DNA of 64,000 bases, from positions 310,001 to 374,000 of the forward strand of contig NZ_JAWXVZ010000005.1 in NCBI RefSeq assembly GCF_033843645.1, read 5' to 3'. The stretch comes from Pseudovibrio zosterae. Lineage in GTDB: Bacteria > Pseudomonadota > Alphaproteobacteria > Rhizobiales > Stappiaceae. Each line of letters starts with the position of its first letter. The first letter of the stretch is position 1. The notes under the pieces were generated by a model that worked only from the letters and a program-made list of their open reading frames with translations, did not search any database and was not told the DNA's origin. Below, piece by piece: positions 17,021-26,196 of this stretch. A program made the position numbers and the translations under genes.

Positions 17021-17046
17021 ACAAAAAGACCGCCATGACGGCGGCC
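17021..17046 (-). terminator. Rho-independent terminator of the lsrR-lsrK-cupin operon
   Basis: On the minus strand GGCCGCC/GGCGGTC forms a 7-bp stem (one G-U pair) with a 5-nt loop, then TTTTTGTTTT. It lies 24 bp after the cupin stop codon. Confidence 0.82.
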
Positions 17047-17069
17047 TTGATTGTTGGTGGGGCTGCAAA

Positions 17070-17429
17070 CTAGGCAGCGTCCCCTGGCTTCCAATTCACC
17101 GGAACACCATCTTTGGGATCGAAAGGTGCCTTGATAAACACCGCCTTCCACGGCACGTCGCCTTTGTTCTCCACGTAGTGGGCTTCTCCGGGCTCACAGC
17201 GGAGAAAATCGCCAACGCCGAGCACATGAAGAGTGCCGTCCACATACATGTGTACTTCACCAGCAATGGTCAGAAAATTCTCTTCGATGCGGCAGTGCTT
17301 GTGGGCTGGAAAATGCTGGCCGGGCTGCAAGGTCACAACGCCAATGTCAGATCGAGGTCCGCGTTGCAGGTACTTTGGGCCATGATCTTCAAACCGATAG
17401 GAATGATCGCTTTCGCTTGTTTTAAACAT
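17070..17429 (-). CDS. Small cupin-domain protein of the lsr locus
   Basis: A 119-residue single-domain cupin. Motif 1 is seen as PGQHFPAHKHCRIEENFLTIAGE (near residues 35-57) with metal-ligand His and Glu residues. Motif 2 is GDFLRCEPGEAHYVEN (near 73-88) with a His ligand. There is no signal peptide. It follows lsrK by 54 bp in the same orientation and is closed by a terminator, so it belongs to the lsrR-lsrK transcript. Cupins are not part of the classical enterobacterial lsr operon. A sugar or phospho-AI-2 isomerase or binding role is plausible but is inference only. Confidence 0.8.
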   Translation of the reverse strand: MFKTSESDHSYRFEDHGPKYLQRGPRSDIGVVTLQPGQHFPAHKHCRIEENFLTIAGEVHMYVDGTLHVLGVGDFLRCEPGEAHYVENKGDVPWKAVFIKAPFDPKDGVPVNWKPGDAA

Positions 17430-17483
17430 GATTACTTGAGGCGCCTGCGCAAACCGAGGATTGCCACGCCTTCCTCCTCGTTC

Positions 17484-19055
17484 TTAAAGCCCAGGGGCCT
17501 TCCACATGGACCGGGTGATGTTTTGATCAACCAGCGCACGCTGCGCTGCGTAGGCGGTGCGCCATTTCTCGGTGATCTCGCCGTAAAGCGCGTGATTAGC
17601 CAGGTCAGGGGTGTAGCGGCGCTTCCACCGCACGGTCTTGTCTGCCGCTTCCATCAGCGAACCATAGACACCAATGCCAACCCAAGCCGCTAGCCCTGCC
17701 GCAAATGCAGTCGCTTCAGTCACTTCCGGCACCTTAACAGGCATGCCGGTTGCGTCGGACAGGATCTGGCACCAAAGCTTGCCCTTGGATGCCCCCCCTG
17801 CAAACACGATCTCGTCAAGTTCGACATCAGCCATGTTTGCTGCCAGACGAAGGTTTTCATTTGCAACGATCGCAGCGTTTTCTTGTAGCGCGCGGAAAAT
17901 CTCTGCCTTGCCGCAGGTAGTGGCGTCCAGTGAAAGGTTCAGTAGAGACGGGGCTGCATGATACCAAGAGCCGTAGTTCATCACGTCCGTATAGACGGGA
18001 AGGATGCCACCAGCCCCAACTGGAACAGCGCTGGACATGGCCTCGAGTAGTTCATAGACGTCCAGACCACGTTCCTGAGCAACACGCTGTTCTTCTTGGC
18101 AGAAGGCGTCCCGGAACCAGCGCGTGGTCATGCCCACCATGAAGGCAATACCTTCTGCCTGACTTACGCCGGGCACCACATGTGGATTGACACGAATACG
18201 CATTTCCGGATCTGTCTTGGCGCTGCCCATGTTCACCACTTCCTGCCAGAAAGTGCCACCAAGAACAGCCGCCTGACCGGGGCGGGACACACCAAGGCCC
18301 AGCGCACCCAGTTGCACATCACCGCCGCCCATAATGACGGGGGTTCCCGTTGCGAGCCCGGTTTCCGCTGAGGCCTTGGCGGTGACGTCACCTATTGGCG
18401 TGCCTGTTTCGACAACAGGCGGAAAGATTGTATTTTTGATACCAGCGCGGGCTGCGATGTCGGGGCACCAGTCACGGGTTTCTAGAGAAAAGATGCCGGT
18501 TGTTCCAGCGTTGGATGGATCGGAGGCAATGACACCGGAAAGGCGTGCCAGCATCCAGTCCGAGAGCATGGACATCTTGTCTGTCTGCTCATAGACCTGC
18601 GGCAAGTGTTTTTCGATCCACTTCAAACGCGGTATCGCGCCGAGGGCAAAAGTCTGGCCTGAAATCCGGTAGGCGTCTTTTTCGAGATCCGGAGCCTCGA
18701 CCTGCAAAGCGCGCACTTCTTCGGCGGCCCTTGAGTCCACGTTAGCGCAGGCCCACAGTTCAGAACCATCCTTACTATAAAGAACGATACCCTCGCGCAT
18801 GCTGGTGGCGCTTACGGCTCGGATGTCGCTGGCCTTCAGTTTGGCTTCTCCCAAAGCCTTCTTTATGCAGCGACACAGCAAAGCCCAATTGGCTTCGCAG
18901 TCGAAAGCCATGGAGCCCGGGAATTGCGGATCGCTCAAATGGCTCCACTCTTCCTGCCCCACGGCAACCTGTCTGCCTTCGGCGTCGAAAATGACAGCTC
19001 TCCCGCTGCCCGTTCCGGCGTCAATAGCCAGGACATAGCCCTGGTTTTGACTCAT
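17484..19055 (-). CDS. lsrK: Autoinducer-2 kinase
   Basis: A 523-residue kinase of the FGGY carbohydrate kinase family that phosphorylates imported AI-2 (DPD) in the cytoplasm, trapping it and creating the inducer of LsrR. The start MSQNQGYVLAIDAGTGSGRAVIFD contains the phosphate-1 motif DAGTGSGR. The segment AVSATSMREGIVLYSKDGSELWACANVDSRA is characteristic of LsrK rather than xylulokinase or glycerol kinase. The adenosine motif appears as FAGGASKGKLWCQILSD near residue 415. Its start overlaps the lsrR stop by 4 bp, so both are coupled. Length fits LsrK (about 520-530). Confidence 0.93.
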   Translation of the reverse strand: MSQNQGYVLAIDAGTGSGRAVIFDAEGRQVAVGQEEWSHLSDPQFPGSMAFDCEANWALLCRCIKKALGEAKLKASDIRAVSATSMREGIVLYSKDGSELWACANVDSRAAEEVRALQVEAPDLEKDAYRISGQTFALGAIPRLKWIEKHLPQVYEQTDKMSMLSDWMLARLSGVIASDPSNAGTTGIFSLETRDWCPDIAARAGIKNTIFPPVVETGTPIGDVTAKASAETGLATGTPVIMGGGDVQLGALGLGVSRPGQAAVLGGTFWQEVVNMGSAKTDPEMRIRVNPHVVPGVSQAEGIAFMVGMTTRWFRDAFCQEEQRVAQERGLDVYELLEAMSSAVPVGAGGILPVYTDVMNYGSWYHAAPSLLNLSLDATTCGKAEIFRALQENAAIVANENLRLAANMADVELDEIVFAGGASKGKLWCQILSDATGMPVKVPEVTEATAFAAGLAAWVGIGVYGSLMEAADKTVRWKRRYTPDLANHALYGEITEKWRTAYAAQRALVDQNITRSMWKAPGL

Positions 19056-20002
19056 GATGTTTCTCCCTTGATGATGGCCTGCGCCGTCGGCTCATCTGTG
19101 ATCAGCACATTGAAGTGCTTGCCTTTGGCCGCAGCCCGAATGGCGTCCACCTTGTCTTGACCGCATGCTGCAGCAACCACCTGAGGAATGTTGCGCAGAG
19201 CCTCCAAATCCAGCCCGACAAGAGTGTTGTGAAACGGCAGGTCGAGAACCTCACCGTTTTCATCGTAAAATACAGCTATGATATCGCCGACAGCGCCTTG
19301 GCGGCGAAACGCCTCAAACTGCGAACCTGTTGCATAGCCTGATGTGATCAAGGTCGCCTGATTGGCCACTGAGCCGACGCCAACAAGAGCGTAATTGGCC
19401 GTTTTTGCCATGCTCATCACGTCCATGACATGACGCTCGTTGCGCAAGCTTGCTGCCAGATCCGGGTTTGAGACCAGCAATGGGGCAGGGATCAGGTGCA
19501 CGTTTTGAGAAGTGCGCCCAGAAGCAATACCTTCAATGTAAGCAGCAACCCCGCCCGTAAGGCTTACAAGTGAGATGTCGCGATGCGACAACGTCTGCGC
19601 CAGTCTCTGCAAGGCGCCCATTACCATGGCTCCCCAGCCGACCGCCAAGAGGTCTGACTTCTTGAGCTTTCCCATGAAGTATTGGCTGGCCGCTTCCGAG
19701 AGCCTGTCTCCGGAATTTTCCTGGGAGTTCGCAGGAATGACGCGCACTTCAGTCAGCCCATAGAGCTGCTGAAGGCGATTTTCGAGTTCAAAACACCCGC
19801 CATAACTGGAATTAATATGAATATGGATTAAGCCCATACGGCGGCCGCGCTCAAGCATGCGCGATACCTTGATACGTGACAGATTTAGACGCGTGCCGAT
19901 TTCGCTCTGCGTCATGCCGTCGTGGTAGTAGTACCACGCCACGCGGCTCATGAGCTCCTCTTCCTGAGGTTCAAATGTCTGGTCTTCGGTCATCTCGTTC
20001 AC
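19052..20002 (-). CDS. lsrR: Transcriptional repressor of the lsr operon, SorC/DeoR family
   Basis: A 316-residue regulator. The N-terminal helix-turn-helix MTQSEIGTRLNLSRIKVSRMLERGR (near residues 30-54) is followed by the SorC sugar-binding domain (about 65-310) with VRVIPANSQE and LAVGWGAMVMGAL. Phospho-AI-2 would bind here and release DNA. The GTG at 20002 is chosen because GGAGAG lies 5 bp upstream; an ATG three codons later is the alternative. It is divergent from lsrF, and mirrored repeats in the shared region are likely its operators. Confidence 0.92.
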   Translation of the reverse strand: MNEMTEDQTFEPQEEELMSRVAWYYYHDGMTQSEIGTRLNLSRIKVSRMLERGRRMGLIHIHINSSYGGCFELENRLQQLYGLTEVRVIPANSQENSGDRLSEAASQYFMGKLKKSDLLAVGWGAMVMGALQRLAQTLSHRDISLVSLTGGVAAYIEGIASGRTSQNVHLIPAPLLVSNPDLAASLRNERHVMDVMSMAKTANYALVGVGSVANQATLITSGYATGSQFEAFRRQGAVGDIIAVFYDENGEVLDLPFHNTLVGLDLEALRNIPQVVAAACGQDKVDAIRAAAKGKHFNVLITDEPTAQAIIKGETS

Positions 20003-20340
20003 AGCGTCTCTCCAACTGCCCTGTTGCTGTGCATATGATCACTTCAAAGATAAATGATCAAGCTTTCATTGCGGAATGAGTTTTTCATATATCCGGATTA
20101 TCCCGTAATTTTGAAAATTTTAAATGAATTTCCCTCGCTTTTGGAAGGGTTTGAGTGAAATTTCACCATAGTGGATAGTGATCATATGTTTCGGTGCGCG
20201 CATTTTTGTAACGTGAATCGGGTTGACCTATGCCTCTCAGCAGCAATACTCAGGTGAGCAATTGATGAGTCGCTGTTCACATGAACGACGCTTCTCGGTG
20301 AGGAGTGAATGCGGCCTAACAACAATGAGCGGAGAGCGTT
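20003..20340. promoter_or_regulatory. Divergent lsrR/lsrF control region
   Basis: This 338-bp region carries CATATGATCAC at 20032-20042 and its exact reverse complement GTGATCATATG at 20178-20188. It also has a perfect 12-bp palindrome GTGAAATTTCAC at 20155-20166 and an extra TGATCA at 20055-20060. The two outer elements lie near the two divergent genes, as expected for a repressor acting on both promoters. The assignment to LsrR is inference. Confidence 0.6.
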
Positions 20341-21237
20341 ATGGCTGACATGGACGATGTAAAAGAAGGCAAGAACTTTTGTGAGGACATTCCGGTTGAA
20401 GTGAAGCCGTTTCCTATCCGAGGTTCCAACGCGCTGGACTGGGGGATGCAGGACCGTATGGCGCGCATTTTTCAGGAAAAGAGTGGCAACACGGTCATGC
20501 TGGCGTTTGACCACGGATACTTTCAGGGTCCGGCAACAGGGTTGGAGCGTCTGGATCTCACCATTCGCCCGCTGGTTCCTTACACCGATGTTTTGATGTG
20601 CACCCGCGGTGGTCTGCGCGCCACCATGCCTGCAGATAGCCGTAAGCCGGTGGTTCTGCGCTGCTCTGGCGGCATGAGCGTTCTCACAGAACTTTCAAAC
20701 GAGCTGGTTGCGGTCGATATTGAAGACGCTGTGCGTCTGAATGCTTCTGCCATCACCACCAATGTGTATGTCGGTGCGGAGTACGAACACCAGTCTCTGG
20801 CAAACCTTGTGAAGCTGATTGACACCGGCAATCGGTACGGCGTTCCCACAATGGCCGTAACCGGGGTTGGCAAGGACATGGCACGCGACGCTCGCTATTT
20901 CGGCCTCGCAACACGCATCTGTGCCGAACTCGGCTCGCACATCATCAAGACATACTTTGTGGAAGAGGGTTTCGAGAAAGTTGTCGCAGGGTGTCCCGTG
21001 CCGATCGTGATTGCAGGCGGCAAGAAGCTGCCGGAAATGGATGCGCTCTACATGGCTTACAAGGCGATCGATCAGGGCGCGCATGGCGTTGATATGGGCC
21101 GGAATATCTTCCAGTCCGACAGCCCGGTTGGGATGATCAAGGCGGTACGCGCTGTTGTTCACGATGGCGAGAAGCCAGAGAAAGCCATCGAACTCTATGA
21201 GGCTGAAAAGGCCGCTCAAGCACAAGCCGCTGAGTAA
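20341..21237 (+). CDS. lsrF: 3-hydroxy-5-phosphonooxypentane-2,4-dione thiolase
   Basis: A 298-residue aldolase-fold (DeoC/FbaB-like) enzyme that cleaves the isomerised phospho-AI-2 by transfer to CoA, ending the signal. Family sequences are SGNTVMLAFDHGYFQGPATGLERLD near residue 46, DVLMCTRGGLR, CSGGMSVL, and AVTGVGKDM with the Schiff-base region IIKTYFVEEGFEKVVAGCPVPIVIAGGKK (Lys near 204). The start has GGAGAG 5 bp upstream. It is the first gene of the transport operon here, whereas in Escherichia coli lsrF follows lsrB. Confidence 0.94.
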   Translation: MADMDDVKEGKNFCEDIPVEVKPFPIRGSNALDWGMQDRMARIFQEKSGNTVMLAFDHGYFQGPATGLERLDLTIRPLVPYTDVLMCTRGGLRATMPADSRKPVVLRCSGGMSVLTELSNELVAVDIEDAVRLNASAITTNVYVGAEYEHQSLANLVKLIDTGNRYGVPTMAVTGVGKDMARDARYFGLATRICAELGSHIIKTYFVEEGFEKVVAGCPVPIVIAGGKKLPEMDALYMAYKAIDQGAHGVDMGRNIFQSDSPVGMIKAVRAVVHDGEKPEKAIELYEAEKAAQAQAAE

Positions 21238-21335
21238 TCGAGAAGTGCTCCAGCAGAACGCGAAAGGTTGGGAGACGGGTGACCGTTGCCTTTCGCCGCT
21301 CTGAGGAGCCCGGCCGTTGGCCCAACGACACAACA

Positions 21336-21359
21336 CGCGGAGAGGGGAGCCTCTCCGCG
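21336..21359 (+). other. Intercistronic hairpin between lsrF and lsrA
   Basis: CGCGGAGAGG pairs perfectly with CCTCTCCGCG across a 4-nt loop. There is no T-run, so it is more likely an mRNA processing or stability element than a terminator. Confidence 0.6.
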
Positions 21360-21408
21360 ATAGGGGAGAATAGCGGGAAACTGCTCAAAACCAGGGAGTG
21401 CGTTCGAC

Positions 21409-22929
21409 ATGACGGAACAAATACCGTCTACTCTACGCGAAACACTCATCAAAGCCGATGCCATCTGGAAATTCTTCGGAAGCGTGTCGGTTCTGAAAGG
21501 CGTGGATCTCACGCTTGAGTCAGGTCAAATCCATGCACTTTTGGGAGGAAATGGCGCTGGCAAGTCCACGTTGATGAAAATCATCGCCGGATTGCATCCG
21601 GTTGATCGCGGTGATCTTTATGTGGGCGGCGTAAAGGCGAACAATCTAACACCAGTTCTTTCACGGCAATTGGGCATTCATCTGGTTCCTCAGGAGCCCA
21701 TGCTGTTCCCAAACCTCACGGTAGAAGAAAATGTGCTGATGCACATGCCCGGCAATCGGGCCGAGTTGAAGTCCCGGCTGATCGACCTGATCAAAGAGGT
21801 CGGATCATCCCTAGAATTGCACACACCAGCTGGCCAGCTTGAAGTGGCTGATCAACAGATGGTGGAGATCCTGCGCGGCCTCATTCGCAATGCCAGGATC
21901 CTTATACTGGATGAACCCACATCGGCTTTGACACCGCGGGAAGTGGCCAAGCTGTTTACCCGCATGCGGGCACTCTCTGCCCAGGGCGTCGGCATCTTTT
22001 TCATTAGCCACAAGCTTGGCGAAATTCGGGAGATCGCCGAGACGGTTAGCATCCTGCGTGACGGCAAGGTCGTGCTCGCAGGCCCACCCAAGAGCTTCTC
22101 TGATGCCGAAATCGTGCGAGCCATGACTCAGATTGAAGGCAAGTCTGCCTTCGAGATTGATGAAGCTCGGCCAGAGTTCACCGAAGGCATGGAAGTGCTC
22201 AGGGTTCAAAATCTGTGCGGCGAGGGCTTCGCCCATATATCTTTCAGCTTGCATGCGGGTGAAGTCTTGGGGTTGGCGGGCGTTGTTGGCTCCGGCCGCA
22301 CCGAGCTTGCCGAAACGCTTTATGGCATCCGAAAAGCTGCCCGAGGCCGCATCACAGTTGACGGTTTGGATCTGACAGAAACCTCGCCGATCAAGAGCCT
22401 TGACCATGGCGTGGTCTATCTTCCGGAGGACCGTCAATCCAGTGGCCTGTTTGTCGATGCATCGCTGTGCTGGAACTCATCCTCGCTGGTCTTGTATCGC
22501 GAGCCCGCATGGCTTCGTCTGGGCGCGGAAGAGCAGCGCTTCCAAGACTATGTGAAGTCGCTCGGAATTGTCTGCGCATCTTCCTCCCAGGCTGTGCGCA
22601 CCCTTTCCGGTGGCAATCAACAGAAGATCCTTCTGGCCAAATGCCTTGCGGCAAACCCCAAGGTTTTGATCCTTGATGAGCCCACCCGCGGCGTAGATGT
22701 GGCCGTTCGCGCCGACATCTATAGGTTGATTGATGACCTTGCCGCGCGTGGTGTCGCCATCCTTTTGATCTCTTCGGACCATGAAGAAGTCCAGCGCTTG
22801 AGCAATCGAGTTCTGGTCATGGATCACGGCCATCCAGGCGGAGAGCTCAGGGGAGCGGAAATCACCGTCGATGCCATCGCACAGCTGTCCTTCGGCGTTA
22901 CCGCAGAACAGGAGGCCAAACAATGTTGA
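21409..22929 (+). CDS. lsrA: AI-2 importer, ATP-binding protein
   Basis: A 506-residue protein with two ABC ATPase domains, as in sugar importers of the RbsA class. Domain 1 has Walker A GGNGAGKST near residue 46, signature LEVADQQMVEILR and Walker B ILILDEPTSAL. Domain 2 has the usual degenerate Walker A GVVGSGRTELAETLYG, followed by an intact signature LSGGNQQK and LILDEPTRGVDV. It energises the two permeases encoded downstream. The gene overlaps lsrC by 7 bp. It is assigned to AI-2 from its neighbours; by itself it could be a ribose-type ATPase. Confidence 0.92.
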   Translation: MTEQIPSTLRETLIKADAIWKFFGSVSVLKGVDLTLESGQIHALLGGNGAGKSTLMKIIAGLHPVDRGDLYVGGVKANNLTPVLSRQLGIHLVPQEPMLFPNLTVEENVLMHMPGNRAELKSRLIDLIKEVGSSLELHTPAGQLEVADQQMVEILRGLIRNARILILDEPTSALTPREVAKLFTRMRALSAQGVGIFFISHKLGEIREIAETVSILRDGKVVLAGPPKSFSDAEIVRAMTQIEGKSAFEIDEARPEFTEGMEVLRVQNLCGEGFAHISFSLHAGEVLGLAGVVGSGRTELAETLYGIRKAARGRITVDGLDLTETSPIKSLDHGVVYLPEDRQSSGLFVDASLCWNSSSLVLYREPAWLRLGAEEQRFQDYVKSLGIVCASSSQAVRTLSGGNQQKILLAKCLAANPKVLILDEPTRGVDVAVRADIYRLIDDLAARGVAILLISSDHEEVQRLSNRVLVMDHGHPGGELRGAEITVDAIAQLSFGVTAEQEAKQC

Positions 22930-23969
22930 TACGGTTCTTGCAAACCAACCGCGAAGCTTCTGTTGCGGTCATCATCCTGCTGCTATTCGTCGTGCTGGGG
23001 GTGGTGGATACATCGTATCTCTCCTTCGAGACGGTACTGTCAATCTACAACAACAGCCTGATCCTGCTGGTCATTGCCATCGGCGCCACACTGGTCATGG
23101 CAACCCGCGGGTTGGATGTCTCCATCGGCTCGATCATGGGTCTGTCCGCCGCTGTGGCGGGAATACTGATGAACGGGCAATTCGGTATCGGCCCAAGCAT
23201 TGCCATCGCATTGTTCGTTGGTCTGCTTTGCGGTCTCTTCAATGGCTTCATGGTTGCCATTTTGCGGGTGCCTGCCATCGTGGCTACCCTTGGCACACTC
23301 GGTCTCTATCGCGGTCTTGTGCATCTGGTTACAAGCGGCAGCTGGATCGAAGGCTTGCCGGAGGGTTTCAAAGGCCTGTCTCATGCAGGCTTTCTGGGGC
23401 TCTCAGCCTTTGCATGGATTGTTCTGTTCCTGCTTGTCGGCACCCACTGCTGGCTTCGGTACACCGCCTTTGGTCGCTCGCTTTTCGCCGTTGGTGACAA
23501 TCGTGAAGGGGCCCGCTTGCTGGGTATCAAGGTAAGGCAGGTTCAGCTCACTGCTTATGCGATCAACGGCGTTCTTGCAGCTCTTGCCGGCATCATCTTC
23601 GCAGCCCAGATCGGCTTTATTCCAAACACCGCTGGCAACGGCATGGAAATGCGCGCAATTGCCTCAAGTGTCCTGGGTGGCGTGAGCCTGCTTGGTGGCA
23701 CCGGAACGGTCATCGGCGCTGGCCTTGGGGCCTACTTCATGACCTCCATCGACAGTGTTCTGGTCATGCTGCGCCTCGATGCTTTCTGGAACGACATGAT
23801 CGCGGGCGGCATCCTTCTGGTGGTCCTGATCGCCGACGGAAAGATCCGCGAAGCCATGGGGTCCGCTCTGCGTTACCAGAAGTACCGCAAGTTCATTGAG
23901 ACAGACGCCCAGAACGACAAGTCCGTCGAAACTCCAACCATCAAGGAACTCGGTGAGGTGCGCAAATGA
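22923..23969 (+). CDS. lsrC: AI-2 importer, permease protein 1
   Basis: A 348-residue RbsC-type permease with about nine hydrophobic segments. The family signatures ATRGLDVSIGSIMGLSA near residue 60 and the cytoplasmic loop GRSLFAVGDNREGARLLGIKVRQVQLTAYAINGVLAALAGII are clear. It works with LsrD, LsrA and LsrB in the inner membrane. It overlaps lsrA by 7 bp and lsrD by 4 bp, so translation is coupled. Confidence 0.92.
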   Translation: MLIRFLQTNREASVAVIILLLFVVLGVVDTSYLSFETVLSIYNNSLILLVIAIGATLVMATRGLDVSIGSIMGLSAAVAGILMNGQFGIGPSIAIALFVGLLCGLFNGFMVAILRVPAIVATLGTLGLYRGLVHLVTSGSWIEGLPEGFKGLSHAGFLGLSAFAWIVLFLLVGTHCWLRYTAFGRSLFAVGDNREGARLLGIKVRQVQLTAYAINGVLAALAGIIFAAQIGFIPNTAGNGMEMRAIASSVLGGVSLLGGTGTVIGAGLGAYFMTSIDSVLVMLRLDAFWNDMIAGGILLVVLIADGKIREAMGSALRYQKYRKFIETDAQNDKSVETPTIKELGEVRK

Positions 23970-24973
23970 ACAGGCTCCACTTCTTGAAGCGCTGGGAGAC
24001 AGTGCTGGCTATCCTCCTGGTTGGCGAAATTCTGGTGTTTGGCGCCATCAATCCGGCCTTCCTGCGCCCTTCAACATTGCTGTTTTCAACGAGCGACTTC
24101 GTTCATATCGGCATTGTGGCTCTTGCCCTTACTCTGGTGATCATCACCGGCGGCATTGACCTTTCCATCGGGGCTGTAATGGGGCTTGCAGCGATCACTC
24201 TTGGGCTGCTTTGGGTGAATGGCGTCAACATTTGGATCGCCTGCCTTGGTGCCCTTTGTGTTGGCTGTGCAACCGGTGTTCTTAACTCGGTGGCCATTCA
24301 CGTGGCCAAGGTCAACCCGCTTGTGATTACGCTTGGATCAAGCTTCTTGTTCAGTGGCGCAGCACTGGTTCTGTCCGGTCTTGGTGGGGCCTCCGGCTAT
24401 GAGGGCATCAGCGGCTTTGATGCAAGCTTTGTGGAATTGGCGAACCTGGAGGTCCTCGGCCTGCCATTTCCGCTTGTCATCTTCTTTGTGGCGACCGGGA
24501 TCTTCATGGTCATCCTGCATCGCACCCGCTTTGGTCGCTACATCTATCTGATCGGCCAGAACGACCGGGCAGCACGGTATGCAGGGGTGCCTCAGTTCCG
24601 CACGCTCACCATTGCCTATGCCCTTACCGGTATCATGGCAGCGCTTTCGGGGCTGGTACTGGCAAGCTACTTCGGCTCAGCCCGTTCAGATTTTGGCTCT
24701 GCGGCGCTGATGCCCGCCATCACCGCAGTGGTTCTGGGTGGGACCAGCATCTACGGCGGCTCTGGCACCATTCTTGGCACAGCATTGGCAGCATTGCTGG
24801 TCGGCTACTTTCAAACAGGTCTGCAAATCATCGGGGTTTCCAGTCACGTCTCCAACGCGCTCTCTGGCGGGTTGCTGGTGTTGGTGGTTGCCCTGCGCAG
24901 CCTGAGTGAGATGGGACGCGCTTATTACCTCCAGTGGCGCGTGCTCAAGAGCGTTGGGCAGCAGACAAGCTGA
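23966..24973 (+). CDS. lsrD: AI-2 importer, permease protein 2
   Basis: A 335-residue RbsC-type permease. It shows TGGIDLSIGAVMGLAAITLG near residue 60, the loop GRYIYLIGQNDRAARYAGVPQFRTLTIAYALTGIMAALSGLV and GGTSIYGGSGTILGT. It pairs with LsrC. The start overlaps the lsrC stop by 4 bp (ATGA). An 89-bp gap follows before lsrB. Confidence 0.92.
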   Translation: MNRLHFLKRWETVLAILLVGEILVFGAINPAFLRPSTLLFSTSDFVHIGIVALALTLVIITGGIDLSIGAVMGLAAITLGLLWVNGVNIWIACLGALCVGCATGVLNSVAIHVAKVNPLVITLGSSFLFSGAALVLSGLGGASGYEGISGFDASFVELANLEVLGLPFPLVIFFVATGIFMVILHRTRFGRYIYLIGQNDRAARYAGVPQFRTLTIAYALTGIMAALSGLVLASYFGSARSDFGSAALMPAITAVVLGGTSIYGGSGTILGTALAALLVGYFQTGLQIIGVSSHVSNALSGGLLVLVVALRSLSEMGRAYYLQWRVLKSVGQQTS

Positions 24974-25062
24974 TCCAGCGCACCAATGGGAGACGGTCCG
25001 CACGCCTTCTGGGAGAGCTGGCAGGGATGCGGGTTACATAATCAAACTTCGGGAGAAACACT

Positions 25063-26091
25063 ATGAAACGCCTAGGTACGATTTCTACAGCACTGGCATT
25101 GGCATTTGCAGCATCCACCATGCTCACCACCGCAAATGCTGCGGAAAAGCGCATTGCGTTCATTCCAAAGCTGGTCGGCGTTGGCTTCTTCACTTCCGGC
25201 GGTCAGGGGGCTGTCGAGGCTGGCAAGGAGCTTGGCGTGACCGTGACCTATGATGGGCCAACCGAACCTTCGGTATCCGGACAGGTCCAGTACATCAACA
25301 CCTTCGCCAATCAGGGCTATGACGCAATCTCTATTTCCGCCGTCTCTCCAGATGGCCTGTGTCCGGCCCTGAAGCGCGCCATGAAGCGTGGCGTAAAGGT
25401 TCTGACGTGGGATTCCGACGTGAACCCAGAATGCCGTAGCTACTACATCAATCAGGGCACACCAGCGCAACTTGGTACCCTTCTGGTGGATATGGCGGCA
25501 GACCAGCACAAGGAAGAGAAGGCGAAGGTTGCCTTTTTCTACTCAAGCCCGACGGTGACCGATCAGAACGCCTGGGTAAAGGCGGCAAAGGAGAAGATCG
25601 CAGCTGAGCATCCGGGTTGGGAAGTCGTGACAACCCAGTTTGGCTACAATGATGCACAAAAGTCTTTGCAGACCGGTGAAGGTATTCTTCAGGCCTACAA
25701 GGATTTGGACATCATCATCGCGCCAGATGCAAACGCACTGCCTGCCGCTGCACAAGCTGCAGAAAACCTTGGACGCGCTGGTGAAGTGATCATCGTTGGT
25801 TTCTCCACGCCAAACGTCATGCGTCCTTATGTCAAGCGCGACACCGTCAAGCAGTTTGGGCTGTGGGACGTGACCAAGCAAGGCCGCATCTCCACCTTCG
25901 TTGCTGAGCATCTTCTCAATGAAGGCCCAATGAACGTTGGTGACACCATGGACATTCCGGGCGTTGGCACCATCGAAGTCAGCCCGAACAGCGTTCAGGG
26001 CTACGAGTACGAAGCTGACGGCAATGGCATCATCCTGCTGCCAGAACGTCAGGTCTTCAACAAGGAAAACATCGACAACTTCGATTTCTAA
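25063..26091 (+). CDS. lsrB: AI-2 importer, periplasmic binding protein
   Basis: A 342-residue type I periplasmic binding protein. Signal peptide 1-26 ends in TANA-A. The mature start KRIAFIPKLVGVGFFTSGGQGAVEAGKELGVTVTYDGPTEPSVSGQVQYINTF is the LsrB pattern. The ligand-site Lys, Asp and Pro of LsrB type lie in IPKL, TWDSDVNP and ISAVSPDGLC segments, and IAPDANALPAAAQAAE carries another. It binds AI-2 and delivers it to LsrACD. A 10-bp hairpin just after the stop could stabilise its mRNA. It has GGGAGAAA 8 bp before the start. Confidence 0.94.
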   Translation: MKRLGTISTALALAFAASTMLTTANAAEKRIAFIPKLVGVGFFTSGGQGAVEAGKELGVTVTYDGPTEPSVSGQVQYINTFANQGYDAISISAVSPDGLCPALKRAMKRGVKVLTWDSDVNPECRSYYINQGTPAQLGTLLVDMAADQHKEEKAKVAFFYSSPTVTDQNAWVKAAKEKIAAEHPGWEVVTTQFGYNDAQKSLQTGEGILQAYKDLDIIIAPDANALPAAAQAAENLGRAGEVIIVGFSTPNVMRPYVKRDTVKQFGLWDVTKQGRISTFVAEHLLNEGPMNVGDTMDIPGVGTIEVSPNSVQGYEYEADGNGIILLPERQVFNKENIDNFDF

Positions 26092-26125
26092 TCGAGGCTT
26101 TTCAATCTCCACAACTCATCGGCAA

Positions 26126-26150
26126 GGGGAGGCGCATCCAGCGCCTCCTC
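26126..26150 (+). other. Hairpin after lsrB
   Basis: GGAGGCGC pairs with GCGCCTCC around loop ATCCA, extended by two more pairs. No T-run follows and lsrG lies 47 bp downstream. Such stems after binding-protein genes often protect the upstream mRNA. Confidence 0.6.
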
Positions 26151-26196
26151 ACGTCAAAAAACTGTGCCCTTGTCGGGCAGCAAAGGACTTGAACCC

